DNA of 64,000 bases from Heligmosomoides polygyrus polygyrus (GCA_947396885.1 OX377202.1:61530034-61594033), one strand, 5' to 3'; numbered from the stretch's first letter, positions 27,401 to 37,769 are shown. Program-made: numbers and translations. The notes: generated by a model not told the origin, from the sequence alone.

Positions 27401-30400
27401 AAATATGATACGAGGAGGAGAAACGTGAGGATGTTAACTAAAAAGTCGGACAACAGGCAATAAAAGTGTGAATAGTTGCGATGAAGGATGGAAACATGAT
27501 CGACACCGCTTCCATTCAAAGAAGTGGATGGTGCTCGAATTACAAACAACGGTACTGCTGCTTGCAAAAAAAAAACTCGTCCGCAACAAATTTTACACGA
27601 AGAAGAAGTTCTGACTTCGGTGAATTTTAAACATTGCTCGCAAAGTTCCGCTAGGGCTATCCAGCGCGAATTCACTGAGTTAACGGAAGAATTTAACGAA
27701 GAGATGCAGGTAAATCCGGAAAATCGCTCATCGCTAAACGTACACCCGCTACAGAAACGATAGCTGTGCTCTAAAGATGCCCACTGGCGCCCCACATAGC
27801 TGCTGAAACTCGGACGAACGGACAACAAAACATTGTAAATTAAGTCGACAAACTGAGTGATCACTCCACTCCACACATCTAAAAAGCGGTAATCTAGAGT
27901 TACCTGTAAGGATAGGCGAGCAAGAAGATATTCAAAGGTCTGGGACCAGCGGTCCACTTTCCGATCATCCAGGGAAGCATAATCTTCAAGAGAACTACAT
28001 TAGGAGCCTACAGCAAGGAACACCAGAACGGGAAGGAGCACCTGCAGGGGCGTCAAGAAGAGTCCGAAACTGGCGAGTCTGTCCTTCGGCATACCCATTC
28101 CTATGAGCTTGAGGCCAGTGATTCCATCCGTGGCAGCGAACGCAACCTGAGTGCCATCAGATTGAACTCGTCACGCCTTAGTGATTGATGGTCAGATATC
28201 CTTTTTTAAGCAGCAGCACCTTTCCAGTGAGTAGGATCACCAGCATGAACAGCATCGGCTTCAACTTGAGGATTTTCCAAAGCACGCCGTATGTCTCAAC
28301 GATTCCGAGCTCCAGCTCCTTGTCACCATCATCACTTGATCTAAAAATGGTCGAGAAGGAATTCTGAGACAAGACCTCACTGACAAAACCCAGCGACGCT
28401 CAAAACTCACGAAGAAGATTCCAAAGAATTGTCGACCTCCTTCTTGAAGATTAACACCAACGTGGTTGAGATGATGAAAATCCAACCCCAGAAGAAGACG
28501 AAACCTGGAACGCCAAAGCAGTTCGAAGCAGAAGCGTACTTGCTTACCGGGCAAAACGATAGAATTCGTTGCTATAGATGTATCAGAGTCCCAACCACAA
28601 CAAAATGAAGGACGCTGACCTGCTAAATCAATGATCCCATATGGCTGCTGGTTATCGGCCGAGCGAATGAACGTGTTCGCAAAATCGGCGGACTCCAGAG
28701 AGAGAAAAACCACGTTCCCCAGAAAGTACCCAGCAGTCTGACCAACTGCGTTGCACGTAGACGCGTATCCGACATTTTTCCTGCAAAATATTTTTGGAAC
28801 ATGGTAAACCTACGCCGGAACAGTGCTCTTCAAAAATAATGTGTTACCTGGACAGAATGGTTAAAGCCCAACCATCAACAGCAATATCCTGAGTGGCAGC
28901 AAGGAAATTCAATGGCAAAAATATCAACATGAGAAATAGCACGTTAGGCCCGGCATCTGAAAGCAGGTAACGTATGAGTCTTGGTTTAGATGCAGGAAAC
29001 AGGAAAGCTTCATCATTTGCAGTGCAAAAGCAAGTTCATCCGGCATGAACTGAGGACAGATCCACCATTTCAGCATGAGACGCTAATGAGAAGAATGACA
29101 ACAGGAAGGGAAAAATATTCAAAGATTCTGCCCTAGCGCCTAACAGAAATAGGAAACTAAGACCACATGCACCTCGCTCCAACTACTGCGCGTTGTTAGA
29201 ACTGGAGGTAATAGAATCCAGTACCGCCACGTATACGTCTATTCCACTGCAGCAAACGCTCGACAGTGTCTGATGGTACGAGTCTACGATAGATCTGTGG
29301 TCTACAACAGGTATAGGCGGAAATTTCGAAAAAAATTCCAGAAAAAAAAACAGAACATTGAGCCTGCCAGAGGACAGAAATCAAAAAAGCCAAAACTCAC
29401 GAAAATACAAAAATCAGAAAAATTTTCGAAATTATCGCATTAGCAATTTGTTCTATCTAAATTTGCAGATGCACACGAACGGCACGAGTCGTTGAACGAG
29501 TGAATGAATCTCAATATCAAAATTGCACATAGAAGGAGAGCATCCAAGGAGAGCAAAAGGAGAGCATGTGGCGGTGAGTTTCTGCGGTGGAATTTTTACA
29601 AGAATTAGCGTCACGTGTAGGGAGTCCAAGCCATAGTTACTTTTCCCGGAATACTCTTCTGTGGTCGAAGCGTGTGGACGCGTGAGCGCGAAGTTCATCA
29701 CGCCCTGCCGCCTCCCACTGGACGTGGTCGGTTGGCGTAATGGTAGTGTTGCAGCTTCACAGGCGCAAGGTTGTGGGTTCGATTCCCTCTTGTATTCTTG
29801 TGTTTGCATTTTGCGATTTATCGTCAGTGGGACTCTATATCCCCATTTCCAACACATTTTTGAACAAAACGTGGCAACAAATGTCCTTTACGTTCATCGA
29901 ACTCTTTGAAAGTGGAAAGGTGAGAATTTTGACTTTCGGGTTAAGCAAGTCAAAAACTGATGCCAGATTCGTGATTTGCACCCCAAATAACCCCCACGCA
30001 CAAAGTATGGGCGAAATTGGTGCATCCTAGCTCACCACCCTCACTTTCATTTCTAACCTGTCATGAGAAAACGGGAAATCCAGAAACCGATGTCAGATTC
30101 ATGGTCAGCACTCCAAGTAACACCCGTAACAGAAGTTTGAATAACTATTTTTCTCGACCTCCCTAGTACACTGCATGGCCCCTTTTGATTTTCGAACAGT
30201 CAAGCTGTTTCAAGACGAGGTGTTGTAGATAGCAAATTCTATTATATTCATTACATGGATGGAGTCAAAACGTAGTAACCAAGGTAAGAATGGTTAGTGA
30301 TGTACCAACCTTCTCCAACAATGATGGAAGATTGCAAAAAAGCATGTAAGCGAAATACACTGCTCACAAACTGAACATCTACGCTTCTCTCTACCATCCG

Positions 30401-33400
30401 TTCAAAATAGGACGTAGTAGCACCAATATCGCCCAAACTTTGTGCGTGCGGGTTATTTTTGGTGCTGATCACGAATCTGGCATAAGGTTTTTACTTGCAT
30501 AACCTGGAAGTCAAAAATTCTCACCTTTCCACTTTCAAAGAGCTCGATGAACGTAAGCACTTTTGTTGCCGTGTTTTTGTTCAAAAATGTTTTGGACATG
30601 TGGATAAATGGTCCCGCTGACGATAAATCGCAAAATGCAAATCCCACGACCTTGCTCATGTGAAGCTACAACACTACCACTACGCCGACCGACCACATTC
30701 GGCTGGGTGGTAGAGGGCGTCATGAACTTCGCGATCACGCGTCCGCACGCTTTTTTTCGACCACAGAAGAGCATTCCGAAATGAGTAACCATGGTTTCGG
30801 ACTCCCACACCGGACCCTACATCCTGTAAAAATTGCATCGCAAAAGCTCACCGCCACTTTGGAGATATCCTTGTTAGATTACTTATTCCTGCCATTCAAA
30901 ACAAGCTACAACAAGTGTTGAAAAGCTAAGAGTTTTATGACCATTCAAACATTGACAGCACTCTTTTGGGACAATCTGCATTGATGCACGATTTCAGTAT
31001 TAACAATCAGAAAGCTTTTCTTATGATCGAGACTGCTACTTAAGTTGGAGATTCAACAAACTCAATTTACAAAAGACATGAAATCTGCTACAAAAGAACT
31101 GCCTGATTGGAGCACTTGCACCAATCAAACGATCAGACGAGTGCGTGACGCAATTTCTAATGAGAGCCATCGTGCAAACAGCTTTTTTTTCGAATTTGCA
31201 ATAATCTAGGGACAATTCTTAGTGTGGAGGCCACGACGTTGCAATACAGATTAAATTCTGGCAGTCGGGTACCTAAGGCAAAACGCTGATAGTGGATTCA
31301 TGATTTCACCATTCTACAACAACGCTCGTCATCAACGTGAAGAGAGGGGTTCGGCAAGGAGACACCATGTTCCCGAAGCTTTCCAGCGCCACCCTCGAGA
31401 ACGTCACGCGCGAATTAAAATGGGAAGATATGGGAGAGAAGGTCGACGGCCGGAAGCTGCACCATCTTCGCTTCGCTGTCGACATCGTGCTCATAACACC
31501 GAGCATCAGTCAGGCCGAGCGAAGGCTGGCCGAGTTCGATCGTGTATGTGGGAACGTTGGATTGCAGCTGAATCTTACGAAGACGATGTTCATGAGGAAC
31601 GGACAAGTTTCTGATGCCCCATTCTCGCTCAACGGAACGAACATCCCCGAATGCTCCAGCTACGTGTATCTGGGTCGCGAAGTCAATACGACCTAGCGCC
31701 CAAGCTGGGAAGGAGGAAAGGAGCGGCTTGGGGAGCTTTCAAGAGCGTCGAAGAAGTCGCGAAGAAGACGAAGAACGTTCGACTCCGTGCCCACCTATTC
31801 GAGTCTACCGTTCTTCCTGCCCTAACATACGCCTCAGAGACCTCGGCTATACGAAAGCAGGATGAACACGTGATCAGCGTCGCAGAGCGTGAAATCAGGA
31901 GGACGATGCTTGACATATGACACGACTCACGAAAGTGAGAGGCTTTTAGAGTTCCGAGCTTCCTCGACCTTGGAAAAATCAGACGTCGCACGGGCCAAGT
32001 CGTCGAAATTTAGGTGGGCCGGCCAAGTGATGCGTTTCGCAGAAACCAGATGGAAGAGGGCCTGTCAAGAGAACGCCAGGACGCCCACCAACGCGTTGGT
32101 GGAACTTTGTGAGAGCTCTGAACGAAAGGTATTACGCCCGCATGTCCTTAGACCGGTGAGGATCCATTAGAGCATTCTGGCACGCGAAAGGGACGAATGG
32201 AGGCGCTGCTAACGCCTGCTCCAGTCTACGGTGAACGGGACGGCAAGTGATATTTTGAAAACCCAGCTTCGTCCTTTAGCACCCAGGAACCGTCCACAGA
32301 ACTGCAGCATGCAGTCGAAATAGCGGGGAGCACTACACCAATGAAAGGTTCAGTTCGTCATGGTGCATAGCTCAGAAAAGGAAGCGGCGAAAACTGACGA
32401 CTATTCGCGAACAGGCCGGTCGAGGATTGCAACCACTTTGAATGAAAAACATAGAGCATCGATGTGGTCAGAATACTGCCTGGGTGACCCTTGCGACATT
32501 ACCAGCGGATGCTCCAAGTGCTGGCTGATATACTGTTACAACTCTCACTAGATGTCCAAGTGGGAACGTTCTTGCCAAGCTCTGCGTCACGAAAGTTACC
32601 ATGATATTCAGACGGAATGTGTTATTCTAATATATAAATAATATTCTAATATATTTTAATATATAAAGATCTGCCACTCCAAAAAGTCTAATTCTGCATC
32701 AATATGTAACCCTTCGTGAAACCTCAGAACTTACCGAGAAAAGTGGTCATGAGCAATGAAACACATAAGATCGCATTGTTTCAGGACAAAAAAGCTTCCA
32801 AACACACCACCTGTTCCTTCGCCCATAATATATGGCACTCTAAAGGACAGCAGTAGCATAAAGAGTCCAATGAGATATTGGCACGGAACCATCCATGACT
32901 TCCGCCGGCCGATTCGTCGCCAGTACACTGAATCGACCACCGGGGCCCACAATAATTTCATGCTAAAAGATATACTTTGCAAAAAAACGCGAACAACCCC
33001 CAAATAAGATTGCAGAACAAACCTGAATGGCCAGTAAGCAAATGAAAATATTGCCTGCTGGCCGTAAGAGACATGCTTGCCTTGAAGAAGTAAAGGAATT
33101 GCTCCTATCAGCCCTAGTGGGACACCCTGGAAGTGAACTACTTCTGTAACTCGAGAACTGCAGAGACCACTGAGTGCAACCGTACCTGTAACAAGTAGAG
33201 GAAGAGAAGAAGACATATTGAGGAGAGATCTCCTCGCAAGGTCTCCCGCGTACGACTGAACCAGCTTCCGCTCGAGTCGACGGACTGCAAGCAAACGATG
33301 AAGAGCGCACACCTTGAGAAACGTAAAGAAGATGTCCAAACAAAATAGCAAAGCATGGTCGCTGGGAGAGAAGCACGTTTATTCGGTCCCGGTATACGCG

Positions 33401-33593
33401 GTAACAGAACAGCTTCGCAACTGACGGTGTCTCCATAAAGCGGTTTGCCGTCTTCGTCCTGCTCTTCGGCCCGGTGGAAAACCATCGGCGCGTGAGGGCC
33501 CGCGTCGGAAAACGCGAAGTCCGGCTCATTCGCCATCACATCCTCACTAGATCGAAATCCGCCGCGATTCCTCCGTCGTACCCGTTTGGCCAT
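6414..33593 (-). CDS. SLC33A1: Acetyl-CoA transporter, SLC33A1/AT-1 family, 14 exons
   Basis: This gene encodes a multi-pass membrane transporter of the acetyl-CoA (Acatn/MFS) family, which in animals moves acetyl-CoA into the ER/Golgi lumen for acetylation. Coding exons on the minus strand are: 33593-33426, 33284-33186, 33126-33023, 32962-32811, 28956-28848, 28780-28620, 28504-28411, 28340-28220, 28146-28042, 27983-27904, 19906-19786, 12007-11817, 9742-9617 and 6489-6414. They sum to 1707 nt, or 568 residues, against about 550 in vertebrates. All junctions keep phase and use GT donors and AG acceptors. Family signatures appear in order: GDLSSICLLLFLYLLQ GVPLGL (about residues 75-95), WRRIGRRKSW (exon 4), NFLAATQDIAVDGWALT (exon 5), YASTCNAVGQTAGYFLGN (exon 6), DGITGLKL (exon 9), WTAGPRPLN (exon 10), GGTYMTLLNTLNNLGGNWP (exon 12) and DGYY (exon 13). 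The last exon ends KIPRKDWSVMKK then TGA. The first donor (GTCAGT) and the exon 4 donor (GTGGTG) are weak and were chosen by phase and homology. The initiator ATG follows a TTTCTAG, which could be a trans-splice acceptor. No disabling mutation is seen. Family assignment is secure; exact substrate is inferred from family. Confidence 0.93.
6954..8384. mobile_element. Non-autonomous DNA transposon, Mutator-like (copy 1)
   Basis: The element is bounded by a perfect 11-bp target duplication, TGCTCACCAGC, at 6943-6953 and 8385-8395. Its ends are short inverted repeats: AGGGATGTGCGG at the left and CCGCACATCCT at the right. Just inside each end is a subterminal block of about 80 bp rich in TTTCCG/TTCCGG, and the two blocks are in direct, not inverted, orientation (both contain GGTTTCCGGCCATTTTTG). 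No transposase frame is present. A second copy at 48261-49630 is inverted and shares the interior, for example the CATTTGAATGA...CATTAGTTA and CATGCGGTTGTCTG segments. Duplications of 9-11 bp point to the Mutator superfamily, but that class assignment is inference. It lies in intron 13 of the transporter gene. Confidence 0.75.
10076..11275. repeat. Fold-back element with about 420-bp inverted arms
   Basis: The left arm, 10076-10515, is matched in inverse orientation by 10860-11275 with many small differences. The loop of about 345 bp shows no coding frame. Shared landmarks are CACTAATGG at the outer part, CGAGTAGCTC/GAGTAGCTCGG, TCTGAACGGGGAG against CTCCCCGTTCGGA, and the GC-rich block around GCGGTGCCCCGCCG. 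The same arm sequence recurs at 36.77 kb and 55.3-57.4 kb, so this is a dispersed family. It lies within intron 12 of the SLC33A1 gene (9743-11816). Confidence 0.75.
12480..12835 (+). mobile_element. CR1-like LINE 3' end with (AAAT)n tail
   Basis: The segment ends with GGGCACACCTTCGGTGTATT, a small stem-loop, followed by ATAAATAAATAAATAAAT. The same design closes the large LINE at 27.25-27.30 kb (GCGCACTTATGGTGC then an ATAAATA-rich tail). A hairpin followed by a short A/T repeat is typical of CR1/L2-type 3' ends. No confident coding remains, so this is a severely 5'-truncated copy inside intron 11 of the transporter gene. Confidence 0.55.
13010..13150 (+). repeat. tRNA-like (SINE-type) promoter remnant
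   Basis: A run resembling a pol III A box (TGGCTTGGCTAGGTGCA) is followed about 35 nt later by a B-box-like GGGGTTCGACACC. The ends do not pair as an acceptor stem, so it is not a tRNA gene. It is more likely a tRNA-derived SINE fragment. A (GACA)n microsatellite precedes it at 12925-12942. Confidence 0.3.
13279..14466 (-). mobile_element. Mariner transposon with both ends, transposase dead
   Basis: The element is flanked by TA on both sides. Its ends are TTAGGTTGTCCGGAAAA at the left and, on the opposite strand, TTAGGTTGTTCGAAAAG at the right. The transposase runs on the minus strand. IDSIVTMDEK near 13910 holds the first catalytic aspartate, LLKDSTEPHTA near 13650 the second region, and PYSPDLAPSDYH near 13575 the third, giving a DD34D layout. 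Stops and frameshifts break the frame, so it is a fossil. At 1188 bp it is close to full mariner length. It sits in intron 11 of SLC33A1. Confidence 0.88.
15800..18960 (-). mobile_element. RTE-clade LINE, decayed (copy B)
   Basis: This copy is longer than copy A. On the minus strand the endonuclease begins near 18760 with VASLNVGTLTGRS, followed by FCAVQETRW, SAYAPQTGCS and AGDLNGHVG (about 18370). RT motifs follow: PGKATGPDDLAADVWK near 17340, the AFDCVPRE block near 16970 and LLYADD near 16710. The C-terminal domain (VFKYLGSAIGSDGG near 16510; LRWYGHVLR near 16170) is well preserved. The sense 3' end is a GAAGAAG-type repeat at 15800. Multiple frameshifts make it non-functional. A MITE at 15925-16057 interrupts its 3' part, and the empty site is visible in copy A. 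It is in intron 11 of the transporter gene. Confidence 0.92.
15925..16057. mobile_element. GGCC-ended MITE inside RTE copy B
   Basis: This 133-bp palindromic element starts GGCCCCGTTTATACTTCG and ends CGAAGTATAAACGGGCC, with TAA on both sides. RTE copy A at the equivalent position reads GTGTAACGTATC without an insert, giving a direct empty site and fixing the duplication as TAA. TAA/TTA duplications with GG-starting ends suggest a PIF/Harbinger-type MITE; that assignment is inference. Confidence 0.8.
19150..19284. mobile_element. Palindromic MITE (GTCATACCATCGCTC family)
   Basis: The two halves are inverse copies: GTCATACCATCGCTCGCCCC at the left and GGGGTGAGCGATGGTATGAC at the right, ending in AAAGGCC then TAA. 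The left terminus has decayed. A second copy of the same element is at 37634-37769. It has no coding capacity. Confidence 0.75.
20822..22194 (+). mobile_element. Mariner transposon with G-homopolymer terminal repeats
   Basis: TA flanks both ends. The left end reads TTAGGT, then 18 G (20828-20845), then CAAAAGTAATGAGAC. The right end is the reverse complement with 15 C (22177-22191). The plus-strand transposase relic holds MFTQDEKYVFYLN (about 21080), LLFDNAAPHRE (about 21347) and PYSLDISPCDYHYY (about 21425), a DD34D set, and its last frame stops at 21629. The N-terminal DNA-binding part is missing and frames shift twice. A LINE fragment has inserted after the stop (21655-22130). It is in intron 10 of the transporter gene. 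Confidence 0.88.
21655..22130 (-). mobile_element. CR1-like LINE 3' fragment nested in mariner
   Basis: The minus strand encodes GLPTLECRRKIFDVAMARKI, the style of the C-terminal region of CR1/jockey-clade ORF2. A 3' untranslated part follows and ends in an AATAAATATC-type tail near 21665. The fragment sits between the mariner transposase stop and its right end, so it is younger than the mariner. Confidence 0.7.
22241..22388. repeat. TTCGAA-rich short palindromic element
   Basis: The ends are inverted (AAGTTGTGCTC at the left; GAGCACAGCTATAACTT at the right), and the interior is almost entirely TTCGAA/ATTCGAAT motifs. A second copy with the same ends (AGTTGTGCTC and GGGCGCAACTA) lies at 62645-62812. 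The 41-bp satellite at 39.5 kb is built from the same TTCGAA words. Confidence 0.6.
22440..22570 (-). repeat. tRNA-like SINE fragment
   Basis: On the minus strand GGTGGGTTAGTAGCGCA resembles an A box and GTTCGAGTTCGATTC a B box about 35 nt apart. There is no cloverleaf acceptor pairing. The most likely origin is a tRNA-derived SINE. Confidence 0.35.
22860..27303 (+). mobile_element. CR1/jockey-type LINE, two ORFs, degraded
   Basis: ORF1 starts at ATG 23015 (MSQVRRSSRKTPRPVL) and is frameshifted near 23455 into a Lys/Arg/Glu-rich continuation (YIRRSMTAAEREKEDLR) that stops at 23783. ORF2 begins in the middle of an apurinic endonuclease: FITETWL at about 23775, then LGDFNLKIDW (about 24090) and SSDHSVVSF (about 24290). 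The RT runs from about 24930 to 25820 with RPISILPTPIKILEKLI, YFDFSKAFDKVDH, GVPQGGVLSPLLF and the catalytic QFFADDIKVF. The tail includes RWLQRLPPNVIDA before the stop at 26421. A frameshift near 25075 and a stop at 25817 inactivate it. The 3' UTR (26422-27303) ends in an A/T-rich tail. It occupies intron 10 of the transporter gene on the opposite strand. Confidence 0.88.
29571..30857. repeat. Long inverted repeat with tRNA-like promoter boxes
   Basis: The left arm (29571-30030) is repeated inverted at 30416-30857, with a loop of about 385 bp. The left arm contains GTCGGTTGGCGTAATGGTAG and, about 30 nt on, GTGGGTTCGATTCCC, good A- and B-box matches. The right arm keeps the A box (GGTCGGTCGGCGTAGTGG) but has lost the B box. 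No transposase frame is present. It lies in intron 4 of the transporter gene, where the transcript could fold into a long imperfect duplex. Confidence 0.7.
31300..32250 (+). mobile_element. RTE-clade LINE, 5'-truncated (copy C)
   Basis: The plus strand encodes the late RT and C-terminal part of an RTE polyprotein: VKRGVRQGDTMFPKL (about 31337), KVDGRKLHHLRFAVDIVL (about 31440), LQLNLTKTMFMRNG, SYVYLGREVN (about 31660), then after a frameshift RLRAHLFESTVLPALTYASE (about 31780) and KFRWAGQVMRFAETRW (about 32010). The catalytic FADD has become FAVD, so the enzyme is dead even where the frame is open. The subfamily differs from copies A and B and lies in the opposite orientation. It is in intron 4 of the transporter gene. 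Confidence 0.88.
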
Positions 33594-36500
33594 TGCTAGA
33601 AATTTCGCCGCTCCAGAACAATTCTCGCATACAAGGACATTCGTCCAGATGTAGAAAGAGAAGTGGATGGGTTAGATGCTAGTGAGAGAGGCTGACGTAA
33701 CACGTACAAAGGCTAGTGAATCTGCTTGGCGTGTCTTGGCTGATTACCTTTGCAGTATTTGTTGCAATTTTTATTAGAGAATTCATACAATTGACGTTCT
33801 ACCCTCTGAGACGAAGCAAACAGATAGGGATGTGGTGCTATGCTACACCGAGTTTTAAGCGTTGTGCATAAGAAGCTAAAACATGCTGGAAACCCCAGAA
33901 CACCTGACTGATCCTGACGCATTCAAAAGCGGGTGCTTGGTACACGCAGGGAATGGACGAACGAGCCCCTCCCCACGAGCTTTGCAGGCCTCAGCCAACA
34001 ATGGAGTGATGAGGCACCCAAGCCTAAGAAAGTTCTTTATCTCGACAGCACCGCACCCTCTGCATATGCAGAAAGCTCATATACCGTCATCAACTTCAGC
34101 CCCTCCCTTATAGCGAATTCTTGCCGAGAGCACTATACCCGTTTTGTTTCCAAATCACATTCAATATCACATCGATTTGTAAACTATCAAACTAAGCTAT
34201 CAACATCAAAGCGAACTCTTCCATATCGAAACGACCTTAGGCAGGTTAAACTACAGACTCACTACAAGAGTTAGAATTATTTTTCGTTCAAGAAAAATTT
34301 GATCGAGCATCCTTTGAAGTTTTTCGGTTCACCTACCCCAAGATGCATAATAATTTTATTTTTAAAAAAAATTAACAAAAATAATAAATTAAATTTTGTT
34401 TTAAAGCGCAACAAGCAGCAATCACAAAGTGCATTAAAAGCATGGATCGCGCCGTGCACTCAAAAAATTCAACGCAACGTCTATTTGATTGACAGCGTAA
34501 ATACTGCCTACATGCAGCAAGAAAGTTAGGATATGCGTTTTTTACAATTGTTTATGTTGCACCGCTTGAAGGTGTGAAACTGCATGCAACTTGCTACCAA
34601 TCGAATAAAAATCGCGAAGTTTCGGACGGAAGCATGGCGCAATCTCTGTTTCGACAACGGAAAATGTCTGCCTTCATACTCTTTAGAGCAGGCTTCAAAT
34701 CATTGTTTTTTCTCAAATATAACATTTTTATAAAATTTTCGATAATGTGTTCACTTATTTGGTAGATGAATTAAAACTTCAAAGAAAGTTATACTAAGAT
34801 TTTCCTTGAACAAAAAATTATACTGCATTTTTTGAGTCTCCACTTTAATGTAGAAGAAGCTCCTTTCGATTTGGAAGAGTTCGCTTTAATCTCAAAAGTC
34901 TTGAGCAGCCTGCTCAGAAAATGTTCAACTCGGCGTCCAAATGGTATACAAAAGAAAGAAGCCGTTCGTCTGGCCTTACGTCCTCTCACTCGCCCGTCGA
35001 GCACAATTAGTGACGATCACTTTACCTCCTTAACAGCTCAATCACTCAGAGTTGATCGTTTAAAGTCGGAATCACGTGAACACGACGGCGTTGCACAAGC
35101 TTCAACAATAAGCAAGCAATATCCATCGGCCAGCCACTATCGACTGATTCCATCGAATTTTGCGTAGTGCTCACCGTTTGGTGTAGGAGTCGCCGAATAT
35201 GATGAGCAATAGAAAAGCTTCGCAATAGCAAACGATATAAACAGGTTAATATGGACTTCGGGGACTGGATTCATCTATCACGGCTGATAAAGATATAGAA
35301 ATGCTCGTGGGCATGCGGAGATACCCACAAGGATTGTTGAGAACTCCTCACCTATCAACTCCTTCCCACGAATGGGTGGGTGAGGTATGTGCACAATGAA
35401 TGTCAGCCACATCGTGGGTATGCTTCTCCCTTTTACCCCCCCCCCCCCCCTCTCCCGCACACCCAGTTTAATCGTTGATGAATCGAACCCCAGGGAGAAA
35501 ACCTAGCCAATAGCAAGATCAGCAGCTATGCGTACTGATAATGGGTGCACCATAAAACAGCGAAGAGCATGAATCCCTCTTCTAGTACTCCTGTACCCAG
35601 TTCAAAGCGAAGCAGGAACTTCTCCGTTCTGCACTTCACCGTACTGTTTGCGAAACAGTGTAGACCATAAAGACATGTAAGTGGTTTAAAGCGCGCCGTC
35701 CAAGGGCTGTCAGAGAACCTACCCAGTGAGCTGCCCAGAGAGGAGCACTTCGCTCCATAGATCACTCGAAGACAAGCAGTGTAAACTGAACGGATCAATG
35801 ACAAAGGGAACTGATAACACGGAGTGGAGACAACCCGTTGTTCTCAACAGTCAAATCATTGCGATAGAACTCAGTTGGGAATGAAACAACAGAGAAGCGA
35901 GAAAGCCTTAGCTGCAATAACTCGCGTCTAAAGCTACATGGTAGTGACGAGTTTTCCGGGGCGGGTTGGACGAGTTTTCGCACAGTATGCAGGCGATCGT
36001 CGCGGGACCGACTGGCGGCTGCGAAGCGGTTGCAACTGACAAGGGCCTCGTCGAGCTGAACTGTTCCGTGACTCGATCAAGGGTGGGAATACAATGCAAT
36101 GGCTACACACATATAAGATCTTCCATCCCGCGAGGTAACACTAAGTGTAGCTTGGAACCAAGTTGTGGGGCAGTCTCAGGCAATCGAGATTTCCGCTTTA
36201 AAAATAGTTCGGGCGCTATGGTAGTTAGGGGAGGGATCACCATAGCATACCGTGGGGTGCAGGAGTGGCGAGTAGCTACATACAACGAATGTAAATGCAG
36301 TCTTAACTCTTATACCTATGAACATTCCAAAATTCTCTATGAAGCGACCTATAATCCATGGAAGGTGAAGTCACTATCTATACTCGTCAACTGATTCACC
36401 TTCTGGTAGTCGTTCGACGCATTCTTACGAAGTCTTCCTGGAGACATGATAATTTCGAAATCACGAGAACGCAACATGTGGGTGGGCGTAATCGCACAAG

Positions 36501-36765
36501 ACATGCACTTTCTTTGGTTATTCCGGTATTTAATTCAGTGTCTTTCCACTACGGACTACCGCTTGAAGCTGGAGAGGTGGGCGGCACTGTGACACTATCT
36601 GGCTGGAGGTGGCTATAATCTCAGTGCTTCCCAGCAAACGTCTCTCTGCGAACATTAGGCCTTAAATAGCGGTAATTCTAGTTGAAAGCAGCTTCTTGTG
36701 AAGACAGATCAACCGCTGCAGAGCATGCGTACAGCTATCCCTTAGAGACGAAGCTCGCACGAGAA
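33594..36765. other. Upstream region of the transporter gene, no gene recognised
   Basis: This should contain the promoter of the minus-strand transporter gene. No TATA-like or other element can be assigned with confidence. An open frame at 34832-35167 (plus) has no ATG and no recognisable motif. A 15-nt C run lies at 35436-35450. Nothing else stands out. Confidence 0.4.
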
Positions 36766-36769
36766 GGGT

Positions 36770-37330
36770 CTGAAACGCATGTCTGAACTGGAGAGCGAGT
36801 GATAAAGGAAGAATCTCCACCCTTAGGTTAGTATAAAAACGTATTTCGTTTACGCCAACCCGTCAAACCAAACAAGTAGGGAGACCCCGAATTTACTATG
36901 GAGTCGCGGCGGCGGCGCTCAAAAGCGCTCATTTCTATCCCGCCGATGCCCATTCTTGCAAGTGGCTCTGGGCGCAGTGGGTCTGCTTCATGAGATGGAC
37001 GTCGTGGGTTCGGTTCTCTTGCCTTGCAGCATTTTTGCATTCCCCTCTGATCGGCTGAGATTGGAGGGGTCCTGACCTCCTCAGTTTTCAGGCGTTTTCT
37101 GTACATTTCTTACAGCTGTATACTGTTGAATGTAACCTTGTTTGACCTGCTTGTTTTCGACCGGTATTTAATCACAAGATAATAAGATATTCAGCAGAAG
37201 GCAGTACGAACGTTCAACATCACTGCTACACAGGCACAAAACAACTGAAACGGAAGGATTGGTCACAAGACGGCAGCGTATAAAAGCTACAGGCACCTCC
37301 ACAGCTTGTTTCCCTACATGGACCAGTGAC
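36770..37330. repeat. Single arm plus internal piece of the fold-back family
   Basis: The first part (GGGTCTGAAACGCATGTCTG and on) matches the arms at 10.3, 11.1, 55.3 and 57.4 kb. The part from about 37200 (GCGTATAAAAGCTACAGGC, then an ATGGACCAGTGA) matches the interior of the 55.3-57.4 kb element, where the same place reads GCGTATAAAGGCTGCAGGC then ATGGACCAAAGG. A tRNA-like stretch (GTGGGTTCGGTTCTC) occurs near 37008. No open frame survives after the ATG. Confidence 0.55.
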
Positions 37331-37633
37331 TTCGCTCGGCATGCGGCTGCTTACCTTCTAGACGAACAATCTTTTCGTTGGACAAGTTGTTTACATGTCA
37401 TGGCGACTCAAACCATACTCTTAATTGAACACGACTTCGTCTTACAGATGCTACGACTCGGCTTCTCGAACCAGGTGGCGATTCGATCTACTATTGAGGG
37501 GGGGGGGAAGGACTAGGGAAGATCTTGCGTATTCGGACTATACCTTTGAGCACGAGCAGCCAGATTCAGCCAGAGCCGGCGCGGGCTTCTTCACTTAGCC
37601 CTAGTTTATACTTGCGCCGCCACGATCGCCATA

Positions 37634-37769
37634 GGCCTTTGTCACACCATCGCTCACCCCGTGCGACGCCTAATGATATGCACCCATATCGATTCCATCG
37701 CGCCGCCTGATCGATATGGGAGCACATCATTACGCGTCGCTCGGGGTGAGCGATGGTATGACAAAGGCC
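37634..37769. mobile_element. Palindromic MITE, second copy of 19150-19284
   Basis: The ends are GGCCTTTGTCAC and TGACAAAGGCC with ATA on both sides. The interior arms CATCGCTCACCCC and GGGGTGAGCGATG fold back. The sequence matches the element at 19.15 kb along its length. Confidence 0.75.

Noticed and set aside
29727..29800. Functional tRNA gene
   Set aside because: A and B boxes are present but the acceptor ends do not pair and no sensible anticodon arm forms; it belongs to a dispersed inverted repeat.
32731..32810. Extension of SLC33A1 exon 4 to the GTAAGT donor at about 32737
   Set aside because: That stronger donor gives the wrong phase for exon 5 and adds residues without family similarity; the GTGGTG donor at 32810 restores the conserved reading.
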